Below the pieces are notes generated by a model, which saw nothing but the letters and a program-made list of their open reading frames with translations, had not been told where the DNA came from and searched no databases. From Allostella sp. ATCC 35155 (GTDB lineage Bacteria; Pseudomonadota; Alphaproteobacteria; ATCC43930; Allostellaceae), in contig AP019701.1 in assembly GCA_006738865.1 (NCBI GenBank), forward strand, positions 2,848,001 to 2,912,000: a DNA stretch of 64,000 nt, read 5' to 3'. Within the stretch, counting starts at the first letter, position 1, and every line of letters begins with the position of its first letter. This document shows, piece after piece, positions 41,969-50,930 of the stretch. Position numbers and translations under genes: made by a program.

Positions 41969-43651
41969 ATGCTCGACCTGATCATCCGCGGGGCCGAGAT
42001 CGTCGACGGCACCGGCACCCCCGCCATGCGGGCCGACCTCGGCGTTGCCGACGGACGCATCGCGGCGATCGGCCGCCTGACGGAGCCCGCGCAGCAGACG
42101 GTCGAAGCGGATGGGCTCGTGCTCGCGCCCGGCATCGTCGACATCCATACCCACTACGACGCCCAATTGACCTGGGATCCGACCGCATCGCCCTCGACGG
42201 CCCTCGGGGTGACCTCCGTCGTCATGGGCAATTGCGGCTTCTCGATCGCCCCCTGCCCGCCCGATCGGCGCGACCTCGTCGCCCGCAACCTGTCGGAGGT
42301 CGAGGGCATGTCGCTCGCCTCGCTGCGGACCGGCATCGACTGGCGCTTCGAGCGGTTCGGCGAGTATCTCGACCTCGTCCAGTCCAAGGGGCCGCACCTC
42401 AACGTCGCCGCCTTCGTCGGCCATTCCACCGTCCGCTCGGCCGTCATGGGCGAGGCCGCATCCGAGCGGCCGGCGACCGCCGACGAGATCGCGGCGATGC
42501 GTGGGCTCGTCGCCGAATCGCTCGCCGCCGGTGCCGTCGGCTTCGCCTCCTCGCACTCCGAGAACCACAACGGCTATGGCGGCGTGCCGATGCCCTCGCG
42601 GCTGGCGGACGAGGCCGAGATCCGCACGCTCGCGGGCACGCTGGGCGACGCCGGTCGCGGCGTCTACCAGATGACGGCCGGCCCGAACACGTCCGTCGCG
42701 TTCCTCGAGAGCCTGGGGCGGGAGATCGGCCGGCCGGTCATCTTCTCCTCGGTCTTCCAGAACGACACCTTCCCCGACCGCGGCCCGGGCCAGCTCCGCG
42801 ACTGCGCGGCCGCAGCCGACCGCGGCGTCCAGGTTTATGGCCAGACGTCGTGCCAGCCGCTGACCATGGAATTCACCCTGGCCAACGCCTACCCCCTCTC
42901 CAGCCTCGACGTCTGGGACGACCTCCGGGGCGCCGATGCGGACAGGCTGGCCCGCAGCTTTGCCGACCCCACCTTCCGCGACCGCTTCCGCGCCACGCTC
43001 GGCGTGCCGAAGAAGGGCAAGCTCTTCTACGGCAACTGGTCGCGGGTGCAGGTCGGCCAGGCCGCGACGGACGCCAACCGCGCCGCCGAGGGCCGCTCCA
43101 TCGCCGATCTCGCCGCGGCGGCCGGCAGCGATCCGGTCGACGTCTTCTTCGACCTGGCGCTCTCGGAGGATCTCGGCACCCTCTTCTCGGCCCAGCTCAT
43201 CAATGCCGACGAGGACCAGCTCGAACCCATGCTGCAGCATCCGAACGGCGTCATCGCGCTATCGGATGCCGGCGCGCATCTGAGCTTCCTTTGCGACGCC
43301 GGCTATGGACTGCACCTGCTGGGACACTGGGTCCGCGACCGCAAGGCGTTCTCGCTCGAGGAGGCGGTGCGCCAGCTCACCTCCAAGCCGGCTGCGATCT
43401 ATCGCATTCCCGACCGCGGCCGCATTGCGCCGGGCGCGCCCGCCGACCTGATGCTGTTCGATCCCGCTCGTGTTGCGCCCAGCCCGCGGCCGCGGCGCGT
43501 CGCCGATCTGCCCGGCGGCGACAGCCGCATGGTCCGCGATCCGATCGGGATGCATGGCGTCTGGGTCAACGGCGTCCAGGTCCATGACGGGCGCGACCAT
43601 GTCCATTCCGGCGCCGGCCCCGGCCGCGTGCTGCGCCACTTCTCCGCCTGA
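41969..43651 (+). CDS. N-acyl-D-amino-acid deacylase-like amidohydrolase
   Basis: This 560-residue amidohydrolase matches D-aminoacylase/dihydroorotase-like proteins. The HTH metal motif is at His60/His62 (DIHTHYDAQ) and VVMGNCGFSIAPC at about 89-101. Later barrel motifs include FVGHSTVR, SSHSENHNGYGG and ALSDAGAH. The small C-terminal beta domain closes with GAPADLMLFDP. It removes the acyl group from an N-acyl-D-amino acid or a related cyclic amide. It lies 82 nt downstream of the TAXI-TRAP permease and 12 nt before the acyl-CoA dehydrogenase pair, so the freed acyl part may go into beta-oxidation. Confidence 0.88.
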   Translation: MLDLIIRGAEIVDGTGTPAMRADLGVADGRIAAIGRLTEPAQQTVEADGLVLAPGIVDIHTHYDAQLTWDPTASPSTALGVTSVVMGNCGFSIAPCPPDRRDLVARNLSEVEGMSLASLRTGIDWRFERFGEYLDLVQSKGPHLNVAAFVGHSTVRSAVMGEAASERPATADEIAAMRGLVAESLAAGAVGFASSHSENHNGYGGVPMPSRLADEAEIRTLAGTLGDAGRGVYQMTAGPNTSVAFLESLGREIGRPVIFSSVFQNDTFPDRGPGQLRDCAAAADRGVQVYGQTSCQPLTMEFTLANAYPLSSLDVWDDLRGADADRLARSFADPTFRDRFRATLGVPKKGKLFYGNWSRVQVGQAATDANRAAEGRSIADLAAAAGSDPVDVFFDLALSEDLGTLFSAQLINADEDQLEPMLQHPNGVIALSDAGAHLSFLCDAGYGLHLLGHWVRDRKAFSLEEAVRQLTSKPAAIYRIPDRGRIAPGAPADLMLFDPARVAPSPRPRRVADLPGGDSRMVRDPIGMHGVWVNGVQVHDGRDHVHSGAGPGRVLRHFSA

Positions 43652-43663
43652 ACCGGAGCCGCG

Positions 43664-44818
43664 ATGACCGCACTGCGTTTCGACCCGACGAACCTGCCGC
43701 CGGAAACGGCGGCGCTGCGCCAGGAGGTGCGGCGCTTCCTCGCCGAGGAACGGGCCAGGGGGTCCTGGTCGCCGCGTGGCGACTTCGGAACCCACCCCGA
43801 CCCCGCCTTCAGCCGGCTGATCGGCGCCAGGGGCTGGATTGGCATGACCTGGCCCCGCGCCTATGGCGGCCACGAGCGCAGCGGCCTCGAACGCTACGTC
43901 GTGACGGAGGAACTGCTCGTCTCGGGCGCGCCGGTCACCGCCCACTGGATCGCCGACCGCCAGAGCGGGCCGCTCATCCTGCGCGTCGGCACGGAGGCGC
44001 AGAAGCAGCGCTTCCTGCCACGCATCGCCCGTGGCGAGATCTTCTTCTGCATCGGCATGAGCGAGCCCGACTCCGGCTCCGACCTCGTCTCGATCCGCAC
44101 CCGCGGCACGAAGGTGGATGGCGGATGGCGGATCACCGGGCGCAAGGTCTGGACGTCCAACGCCCATATCTCCGACTACGCAATCACGCTGGTCCGCACC
44201 GGCCCGCCCGAGCCCGACCGCCATTCCGGCCTGTCGCAGTTCATCCTCGACCTGAAGGCCCCGGGGGTTTCGATCCGGCCGATCCGCAACCTTGCCGGCC
44301 ATCACGATTTCAACGAGATGGTGCTCGACGACGTCTTCCTGGCGGACGATCTCCTGATCGGCCAACCGGGCGACGGCTGGAAGCAGGTGACCAGCGAACT
44401 TGCCTTCGAGCGCAGCGGGCCCGAGCGCTTCCTCTCCACCTACCGCCTGCTGGCGGCGCTGGTCGAGCAGGGCGGCTACGACCCGGACGACCGGATGGCC
44501 GAGCAGACCGGCCGCTTCGTCGCCCATCTCTGGGCGCTGCGCGGCATGTCGCTCTCGATCGCCGGGATGCTGCAGGCCGGCGAGGCGCCGAACCTGGAGG
44601 CGGCCTGCGTCAAGGATCTCGGCAACAGCTTCGAACGCGCCATTCCCGAGGTCGCCCGCCTCGTCGCGCCGACGGTTCCGCTGCCCGTGCCAGGGGCCAA
44701 CGACGACTTCGCGGCCATCCAGGCCGAGGCCGTGCTCAACGCTCCTTCCATCACGCTGCGCGGCGGCACGCGGGAAATTCTCCGCGGCATCATCGCCCGG
44801 GGACTGGGCCTCCGATGA
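43664..44818 (+). CDS. Acyl-CoA dehydrogenase, large subunit of a pair
   Basis: This 384-residue flavoprotein has the acyl-CoA dehydrogenase layout: N-terminal helical domain, middle beta domain (FFCIGMSEPDSGSDLVS near 127-143, ITGRKVWTSNAHISDYAI near 158-175) and C-terminal helical domain ending RGGTREILRGIIARGLG. It oxidises an acyl-CoA at the alpha,beta position. Its stop overlaps the start of a shorter dehydrogenase-like gene (ATGA), the arrangement of heterotetrameric alpha2beta2 enzymes known from steroid and branched-acid catabolism. Confidence 0.9.
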   Translation: MTALRFDPTNLPPETAALRQEVRRFLAEERARGSWSPRGDFGTHPDPAFSRLIGARGWIGMTWPRAYGGHERSGLERYVVTEELLVSGAPVTAHWIADRQSGPLILRVGTEAQKQRFLPRIARGEIFFCIGMSEPDSGSDLVSIRTRGTKVDGGWRITGRKVWTSNAHISDYAITLVRTGPPEPDRHSGLSQFILDLKAPGVSIRPIRNLAGHHDFNEMVLDDVFLADDLLIGQPGDGWKQVTSELAFERSGPERFLSTYRLLAALVEQGGYDPDDRMAEQTGRFVAHLWALRGMSLSIAGMLQAGEAPNLEAACVKDLGNSFERAIPEVARLVAPTVPLPVPGANDDFAAIQAEAVLNAPSITLRGGTREILRGIIARGLGLR

Positions 44819-45816
44819 CCGATCTCGTATTCGAAACCGCCGACCGCCTGTTCCGCGACGCGGTCGACAAGGACCTGCTCGACGCCGCAGAAGCGGGGAC
44901 GTTTCCCCGCGAACTGTGGCGCGCCGTCGCCGAAACCGGCCTCGTCGAGGCCTTCGCCGACCCCGAGACGGGCATCGCCGATGCCGGCGCCGTGCTGCGC
45001 GCGGCCGGCCGCCACGCGGTGCCCCTGCCGATCGCCGAGACCCTGCTGGCCCGGCGCCTGCTGCAGCGCGCCGGCCTCGACGCGCCGGAAGGCCCGCTGG
45101 CGCTGGCGCCGGCCGACCCGCGCGACCGCGCCGCCTTCGTCGAGGGCCGCGCGATGGGCACCTATTACGGCGTGGCATGGGGCGGCGATGCCGCCGCCCT
45201 CGTCCTGCTGGCGGACGGCGAGGTGCTGGTCGCCGACCCGGTCCGGACCCGGATCGAGCCCGGGCGCAGCCTCGCCGGCGAACCGCGCGACACGATCACG
45301 ATCGACGGGCCGGTGCTGGCCCATGCGCCGGCGCCGACCGACGTCGCCGGCCTCCGGCTCGAGGGCGCCTGGGCGCGCAGCCTGATGATGCTGGGGGCCA
45401 TGGAGACCGTGCTCGACGTGGCCGTGACCTATGCCAACGACCGGGTGCAGTTCGGCCGCCCGATCGGCAAGCAGCAGTCGATCCAGCACCAGCTCGCCCT
45501 GATGGCCGAGGAGGTCGCGGCGTCCTCGGTCGCCGCCCGGCTGGCGACCGAGCGCCTCGACGGACCGGAGGCTTTCCTGGCCGTTGCCGCCGCCAAGATC
45601 CGCTGCGGCGAGGCCGCCGGAAAGGCCGCCGAGTACGCCCACCAGGTCATGGGTGCGATCGGCTTCACGCACGAGCACACGCTGCACCACTTCACCCGCC
45701 GGCTCTGGACCTGGCGCGACGAGTACGGTCGGGAGAGCGACTGGTCGATCGAGCTCGGCCGCTATGTCGCGTCGGTCGGCGCCGACGGGCTCTGGCCCTG
45801 GCTGACACGAGCCTGA
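44815..45816 (+). CDS. Acyl-CoA dehydrogenase-like, small subunit of a pair
   Basis: This 333-residue protein has a degenerate acyl-CoA dehydrogenase sequence. The N-terminal helical half is reduced and the middle beta domain lacks the usual FAD segment. The C-terminal domain keeps DRVQFGRPIGKQQSIQHQLA and VMGAIGFTHEHTLHHFTRR. Such short partners supply part of the FAD site in alpha2beta2 dehydrogenases. I chose ATG 44815, which overlaps the large-subunit stop by 4 nt; the frame upstream shadows that gene. The acyl specificity is not readable. Confidence 0.88.
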   Translation: MTDLVFETADRLFRDAVDKDLLDAAEAGTFPRELWRAVAETGLVEAFADPETGIADAGAVLRAAGRHAVPLPIAETLLARRLLQRAGLDAPEGPLALAPADPRDRAAFVEGRAMGTYYGVAWGGDAAALVLLADGEVLVADPVRTRIEPGRSLAGEPRDTITIDGPVLAHAPAPTDVAGLRLEGAWARSLMMLGAMETVLDVAVTYANDRVQFGRPIGKQQSIQHQLALMAEEVAASSVAARLATERLDGPEAFLAVAAAKIRCGEAAGKAAEYAHQVMGAIGFTHEHTLHHFTRRLWTWRDEYGRESDWSIELGRYVASVGADGLWPWLTRA

Positions 45817-45826
45817 CGCGCCGACC

Positions 45827-47959
45827 TTGCCGCACCCCCTCGCCCCTTTCTTCGCGCCGCGGTCCGTCGCGGTCGTCGGAGCCTCCGACGACGCGACCCG
45901 CCTGCGCGGCCGCATCCTGGCCCAACTCGTCAAGGGCGCGTTCGCCGGCCCGATCTATCCCGTCCACCCGACGGCGGCCGCCATCCAGGGCCTGCCGGCC
46001 TATCCCCGCATCGCCGCCACCCCCGCCGCCCCGGACCTCGCGCTGATCGCCATCCCGTCGGACCGGGTGCCGGGCGTCCTCGAGGAATGTGCCGCAGCCG
46101 GCGTCCGCAGCGCGCTCGTCTATTCCGGCGGCTTCGCCGAGGAGGGCGCGGAGAAGCGTGGGTTGCAGGAGGAGGTCACCGCGATCGCGGCGCGCACCGG
46201 CATGCGGGTCGGCGGGCCCAACAGCGTCGGCTTTCTCAATGTCGCGGGTGCCGTCTGCGCCACCTTCAGTCCGGCCATCGACTTCGCGGCCCTGCCGGGC
46301 CAGCGTGCCGCCGCCACCCGGCGCATCGGCATCGTCTCGCAGTCGGGCGGGCTGGGGTTCGCGATCTTCAATCGCGGCCTGCGCCGACACCTCGCCTTCA
46401 GCCATGTCGTCAACACCGGCAACGAGGCCGACATCGACGCCAGCGACGTGCTGGATTTCCTGGTCGACGACCCGGCGACGCATGTCGTCTGCATGTTCCT
46501 GGAGTCGATCCGCCGCGGCGACCGTTTCCGCGCCGCGGCCGAGCGGGCGCTTGCGGCCGGCAAGCCGATCGTCGTCGCCAAGGTCGGGCGATCGGATGCC
46601 GGGCGGCGGGCCGCGCTGTCCCACACCGCCAGCCTGACGGGAGCCGATGCCGCCTACGATTCCGTCTTCCGCCGGCTCGGCATCGTCCGGGTCGACGACC
46701 AAGACGCGATGCTGGACGCCGCCCAGGCACTGGCGCTCTGCCCACCGCTGACGGGGCGGAGGGTCGGCATCGTCACCATTTCCGGCGGCGTCGGCGGCTG
46801 GATGGCCGACACGCTGGAGAGCCACGGCTTCCAGGTTCCGCCACTGGCGCCCGAAGTGCAGGCGAAGATCCGCGAATACCTGCCGCCCTTCGGCGCGGCC
46901 TTCAACCCGGTCGACATCACCGCCAATGCGATGGAGAACGACCATCGCGCGCGCAGCCTGGAGGTGCTGGCCGAGGCGGAGGGGATCGACGCCGTGGTCA
47001 ACGTGTCATCGCTCGCCGCCGATCCGAGGCTGCCGGTCGAGCGCGAGCGACTGGCGGCGCTGGCCGCCGCGGGCAAGCGCCCGATCCTCTTCTACACCTA
47101 TCCCCTGCCATCTGAGGCGGCGGCCGAAACGCTCGCTGCGATCGGCCTGCCGCTCTACACCAGCCTCTCGGGGGTCGCACGCGGCCTCGACGCGCTGGCG
47201 ACCTGGCATGCGGCGCGGCAGCCGCTGCCGCCCGCCCCCGAAGGCGGCGACCGCGCCGCCGCGATCCGCGCCCTCGATGCCGCTGCCGAGACGCTCTGCG
47301 AGTACGAGGCGGCACCGCTGCTGGCCGCCTACGGCATCCCCGTGCCGGCCATGCGGCTGGCGCAAACGCCCGAAGAGGCCGCGCTGGCCGCGTCCGACAT
47401 CGGCTTTCCGGTCGCGCTGAAGATCCAGTCGCCCGACATTCCGCACAAGACGGAGGCCGGCGGCGTGCGGCTCAGCCTTGGCGATGCCGGCGCGGTCGCA
47501 GCCGCCGCAGCTGCGATCCTGAACGAGGTGCGCGAGCGCCGGCCCGACGCCGGGATCCGCGGCATCCTCGTTCAGCCCATGGCCGCCAAGGGCACCGAGA
47601 TGCTGGCCAGCGCTGTCGCCGACCCCGGCTTCGGGCCGCAGGTCAGCATCGGTTTCGGCGGCGTCCTGGTCGAGCTGCTCGGCGACCTGCAGATGGCACC
47701 TGCCCCGATCGCGGCCGCCGAGGCCGACGCGCTCGTCGGCGGTCTGCGCGGCGCGCGGCTGCTGGCCGGCTGGCGCGGCGGGCCTGCCGCCGACCGCGCG
47801 GCGCTGGCCGATCTGGTCGCCCGGCTCTCCCGCCTCGCCCACGACCTCGCCGACCGCATCGTCGAGATCGAACTCAACCCCGTGATCGTCCATCCCGCCG
47901 GGCAGGGCGTCACCGTCGTCGATGCCCTGGTCCGCCAGCGGCCGAAGGAACCGACATGA
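45827..47959 (+). CDS. NDP-forming acyl-CoA ligase, second copy (TTG start)
   Basis: This 710-residue acetate-CoA ligase-family protein opens PRSVAVVGASDDATRLRG (CoA-binding domain). It carries SHTASLTGADAAYD with the phosphohistidine and an ATP-grasp domain containing ALKIQSPDIPHKTEAGGV. It would activate the carboxylic acid released from the deacylated substrate. The reading frame opens at a TTG 10 nt after the dehydrogenase stop, with no strong ribosome site, so translation probably relies on coupling. Its stop overlaps the enoyl-CoA hydratase start by 4 nt. Confidence 0.9.
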   Translation: MPHPLAPFFAPRSVAVVGASDDATRLRGRILAQLVKGAFAGPIYPVHPTAAAIQGLPAYPRIAATPAAPDLALIAIPSDRVPGVLEECAAAGVRSALVYSGGFAEEGAEKRGLQEEVTAIAARTGMRVGGPNSVGFLNVAGAVCATFSPAIDFAALPGQRAAATRRIGIVSQSGGLGFAIFNRGLRRHLAFSHVVNTGNEADIDASDVLDFLVDDPATHVVCMFLESIRRGDRFRAAAERALAAGKPIVVAKVGRSDAGRRAALSHTASLTGADAAYDSVFRRLGIVRVDDQDAMLDAAQALALCPPLTGRRVGIVTISGGVGGWMADTLESHGFQVPPLAPEVQAKIREYLPPFGAAFNPVDITANAMENDHRARSLEVLAEAEGIDAVVNVSSLAADPRLPVERERLAALAAAGKRPILFYTYPLPSEAAAETLAAIGLPLYTSLSGVARGLDALATWHAARQPLPPAPEGGDRAAAIRALDAAAETLCEYEAAPLLAAYGIPVPAMRLAQTPEEAALAASDIGFPVALKIQSPDIPHKTEAGGVRLSLGDAGAVAAAAAAILNEVRERRPDAGIRGILVQPMAAKGTEMLASAVADPGFGPQVSIGFGGVLVELLGDLQMAPAPIAAAEADALVGGLRGARLLAGWRGGPAADRAALADLVARLSRLAHDLADRIVEIELNPVIVHPAGQGVTVVDALVRQRPKEPT

Positions 47960-48744
47960 CCGACCAGATCCTGTTCGCCGTCGAGGACGGCATCGCCACG
48001 CTGACGCTCAACCGCCCCGAGCGGATGAACGCCTTCACCTTCGAGATGATCGACGCCTGGGTCGAGCGCATCCAGGAGGTGCGGCGCGACGATGCGATCA
48101 AGGTGCTGGTGGTGACGGGCGCCGGCAAGGCGTTCTGCGCCGGCGGCGACATCGTCGAGATGAAGGACCGGCTGCAGCAGACGCCGCTGCAGCGCAAGAA
48201 CGAGCTGTGGACCCGCATCCAGCGCATTCCCCTGTCGCTGGAGGACCTCGACAAGCCGGTGCTGATGGCGGTCAACGGTGCCGCGACGGGCGCCGGCATG
48301 GACCTCGCCCTGCAGGGCGACCTGCGCTACGCCGCCCTCTCCGCCCGGTTCGCCGAGACCTATGTCCGGGTCGGCCTCGTGCCCGGCGCGGGCGGGGCCT
48401 GGTACCTGCCGCGCGTGGTCGGGGTGGCGAAGGCGCTGGAGCTGTTCTGGACCGCCGACTTCGTCGAGGGCGAGGAGGCCGAGCGGATCGGGCTCGTCAA
48501 CAAGGCGGTCCCGGACGCCGAGCTGCTGCCGCACGTCTACGGCGTCGCGCGCAAGATCGCCGGCAACGCGACGCTGGCCGGCCGGCTCATCAAGCGCGCG
48601 GTCTATCAGGGGATGCGCACGGACCTGCGCACCAGCCTCGACATGATCTCCTCCCACTATGCCGTCGTGACCGCCGGCGAGGACCATCGCGAGGCGGTCG
48701 ACGCCTTCATCGAGAAGCGCAAGCCGACCTTCACCGGCCGCTGA
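47956..48744 (+). CDS. Enoyl-CoA hydratase/isomerase
   Basis: This 262-residue crotonase-family enzyme has TLNRPERMNAF at about 17-27, the oxyanion-hole segment AGGDIVEM (about 62-69) and MAVNGAATGAGMDLAL, with VRVGLVPGAGGAWYLP supplying the second catalytic region. It would hydrate the enoyl-CoA made by the paired dehydrogenases upstream. It overlaps the ligase gene by 4 nt and the kinase gene by 1 nt (TGATG), so the unit is tightly translated. Confidence 0.92.
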   Translation: MTDQILFAVEDGIATLTLNRPERMNAFTFEMIDAWVERIQEVRRDDAIKVLVVTGAGKAFCAGGDIVEMKDRLQQTPLQRKNELWTRIQRIPLSLEDLDKPVLMAVNGAATGAGMDLALQGDLRYAALSARFAETYVRVGLVPGAGGAWYLPRVVGVAKALELFWTADFVEGEEAERIGLVNKAVPDAELLPHVYGVARKIAGNATLAGRLIKRAVYQGMRTDLRTSLDMISSHYAVVTAGEDHREAVDAFIEKRKPTFTGR

Positions 48745-49568
48745 TGGCGCGCTTCCTCCTCGTCGCCAGCGCCCATATCGACCGGGTCTGGCACCTGGAG
48801 GGGCCGCTGGTGCCGGGCGGGCGGCAGCGGCATCGCCTCGTCGAGCGCCGCTATGGCGGCGGCGGCTTCCACACCGGCAGCGTCCTGCTGGCCCTCGGCC
48901 ACCGGGTGGCGCTGGCGGCCGCGCTGTCCGACGACGCGGACGGCCGGCGGCATCATCGCGCGCTCGCCCGGCGCGGCTTCGCGATGGAGGCGGCCGAGAC
49001 GGTGGCGCAACCGACCGAGCCGCTGGAGATCCTGCTCGACCCGGCGGGCGAGCGCACCATCCTGCTGCCGGCCCGGCCGCGCCGACTGACCCGGCCGATC
49101 GCCGCGGAAGGGATCGACCTCGTCTATCTCAACATCCGCCATCGCCCCGAATATCCCGAAGCGCTGGCGCCGCGGGTCGTCACGCAGATGCCGCTCGATC
49201 CCGACGAGCGCCGGCCCGCGGCCGTCGTCATCGCGTCGCGGTCGGATTTCGCCCTTCCCGAGGGGGCCATGCTGGATCGCGCCCGCCTCGTCGCCGGGCC
49301 CTCCTTCCGTCACCTCGTGGTGACCGCCGGCGCGCAGCCGGTGACGGTCCTGTCGGGCGGCGCCGCGGAGCGCATGCCGGTGCCACGCCTGCCGCCCAGG
49401 ACGGACACGACCGGGGCCGGCGACTTCTTCGCCGCCGGCCTGCTCGACGGGCTGGCCCGCGGGATGCCGGCCGCCCGGGCCGCCGCCTACGGCGCCGCGA
49501 CGGCGGCCCGGGTCCTGTCCGACCGCCGCGCCTTCCTCGACGACCGGATCGACCGGGATCAGTGCTGA
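48744..49568 (+). CDS. PfkB-family (ribokinase-like) kinase
   Basis: This 274-residue ribokinase-fold kinase has RYGGGGFHTGSVLLALGHRVALAAALSDD in the N-terminal half and the anion-hole signature TDTTGAGDFFAAG (about 231-243), with Asp238 as catalytic base. It would phosphorylate a sugar, nucleoside or polyol. It looks out of place after beta-oxidation genes. Its ATG overlaps the hydratase stop (TGATG), and its last 10 nt overlap the convergent thioesterase gene. The substrate is unknown. Confidence 0.85.
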   Translation: MARFLLVASAHIDRVWHLEGPLVPGGRQRHRLVERRYGGGGFHTGSVLLALGHRVALAAALSDDADGRRHHRALARRGFAMEAAETVAQPTEPLEILLDPAGERTILLPARPRRLTRPIAAEGIDLVYLNIRHRPEYPEALAPRVVTQMPLDPDERRPAAVVIASRSDFALPEGAMLDRARLVAGPSFRHLVVTAGAQPVTVLSGGAAERMPVPRLPPRTDTTGAGDFFAAGLLDGLARGMPAARAAAYGAATAARVLSDRRAFLDDRIDRDQC

Positions 49569-49978
49569 CCGATCAGCTTCCAGATGCCGCTCGACGTCAG
49601 GATCGTCCGATCCTCGACCGTCAGCGTGCCGCGCACGAAGACGACGGACCGGGTCACCCGCACCACCTCGGGCGTGCCCAGGATCCACTCGCCTTCCTTG
49701 GCCGCGGAGACGAACTCGTTGCTGAGGCTGATGGTGGCACAGCGCCGCCGGCCGGCCGCGAAATGAACGGTGATGCCCAGCATCTCGTCGGCGAACGACA
49801 TCAGGCAGCCGCCATGGACGATCTGATTCGAGTTGAGATGGCGCGGCTCGGCGCGAAAGCCGAAGAGCCAGCGCCCGTCCTCCAGGGGCTTGCGGTAGAA
49901 CGGTCCGAGGCCGGAAGCATAGCGGTCCTTGCCGGACGAAATCGCCTCGAACCCGGGCGGAACGTCGATCGCGCTCAT
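49559..49978 (-). CDS. PaaI-type hotdog thioesterase
   Basis: This 139-residue hotdog-fold protein contains NQIVHGGCLMSFADEMLGI (about 53-71), the PaaI-family active-site helix with HGG and the Asp/Glu pair. It would hydrolyse an acyl-CoA, perhaps as a safety valve for the CoA-ester pathway read toward it. I chose ATG 49978; the frame continues upstream but has no second ribosome site. Its 3' end overlaps the kinase gene by 10 nt. Confidence 0.88.
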   Translation of the reverse strand: MSAIDVPPGFEAISSGKDRYASGLGPFYRKPLEDGRWLFGFRAEPRHLNSNQIVHGGCLMSFADEMLGITVHFAAGRRRCATISLSNEFVSAAKEGEWILGTPEVVRVTRSVVFVRGTLTVEDRTILTSSGIWKLIGQH

Positions 49979-50120
49979 TGTCTGGGAATCCTTGTCGCAG
50001 GCATGTCGGCCGACGGGGCGCTTGCGCGCGGGCGCCGGGCGTCGAATGATCGTCCTCGCCCCGTTCGGGGGCGCGACCTTAGCCCGGCCGCCCGGCCGGG
50101 TCATCCATGAGGGCATCCGC

Positions 50121-50930
50121 ATGCCGCTGATCGCCGCCGGCGCCCACCGCGTTCATTTCCGCTTCGACGGGCCGGAAGACCGCCCGGTCATCCTGCTCGC
50201 CCACTCGCTCGCCGCCTCGATGGCGATGTGGGCGCCGCAGATGCCGTACCTGACGAGCCGCTTCCGCGTCCTGTCCGTCGACATGCGCGGGCATGGCGGC
50301 AGCGACGCGCCGGAGGGCCCCTATCACCTGGACGGGCTGGCCGACGATTTCCGCGCCGTGCTGGCCCATCTCGGGCTCGGCCCGGTCGACTTCATGGGCC
50401 TGTCCATGGGCGGCATGATCGGCATGACGCTGGCCGCCAAGCATCCGGGCCTGCTGCGCAGCGTCGTCCTGTGCGACACCATGTGCGAGGTGCCGGAAGC
50501 CTTCCGCACCGCCCTCGACGGCCGCATGGCGCTGGCCCGCAAGGACGGGATGGAGCCCCTGGTCGAGCCCACGGTCGAGCGCTGGTTCACGCCCCCCTTC
50601 GTCGCCCGCAACCCGCCGATCCTCGACCAGGTGCGGGCCGACATCCGCAACACGCCCGTCGCCGGCTATGTCGGCTGCTGCGGCGCCATCCAGACCCTGG
50701 ACCTGCGCGACCACGTCGCGGGCATCGCCATCCCGACGCTCGTCATCGTCGGCCGGGACGATCCGGCGACGCCGGTGGCGGCATCGGTCGTGATCCATCG
50801 CGCCATCGCCGGCAGCACGCTCGCCGTCCTCGACGAGGCCTCGCACCTCTCGAACATCGAGCAGCCGGAGGCGTTCGACGCCGCGCTCGCCGCCTTCCAT
50901 GACCGGCACGCGGCGGGCGAGGCGTCATGA
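50121..50930 (+). CDS. Alpha/beta hydrolase, enol-lactonase (PcaD)-like
   Basis: This 269-residue alpha/beta hydrolase shows LAHSLAAS (oxyanion region), the nucleophile elbow GLSMGG (Ser95), a late GRDDPATP acid region and the catalytic His in DEASHLSNIEQPEAF. This set resembles 3-oxoadipate enol-lactonase PcaD. It heads an overlapping five-gene operon with an enolase-superfamily enzyme and a flavin-dependent oxidoreductase, so ring-opening of a lactone or ester fits the context. The exact substrate is not known. Confidence 0.88.
   Translation: MPLIAAGAHRVHFRFDGPEDRPVILLAHSLAASMAMWAPQMPYLTSRFRVLSVDMRGHGGSDAPEGPYHLDGLADDFRAVLAHLGLGPVDFMGLSMGGMIGMTLAAKHPGLLRSVVLCDTMCEVPEAFRTALDGRMALARKDGMEPLVEPTVERWFTPPFVARNPPILDQVRADIRNTPVAGYVGCCGAIQTLDLRDHVAGIAIPTLVIVGRDDPATPVAASVVIHRAIAGSTLAVLDEASHLSNIEQPEAFDAALAAFHDRHAAGEAS

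Noticed and set aside
38152-42144. Minus-strand open frame of 1330 codons
   Set aside because: It lies antisense to the TAXI-TRAP genes and gives Asp/Arg/His-rich text with no recognisable domain. Its length is a GC-rich genome artefact.
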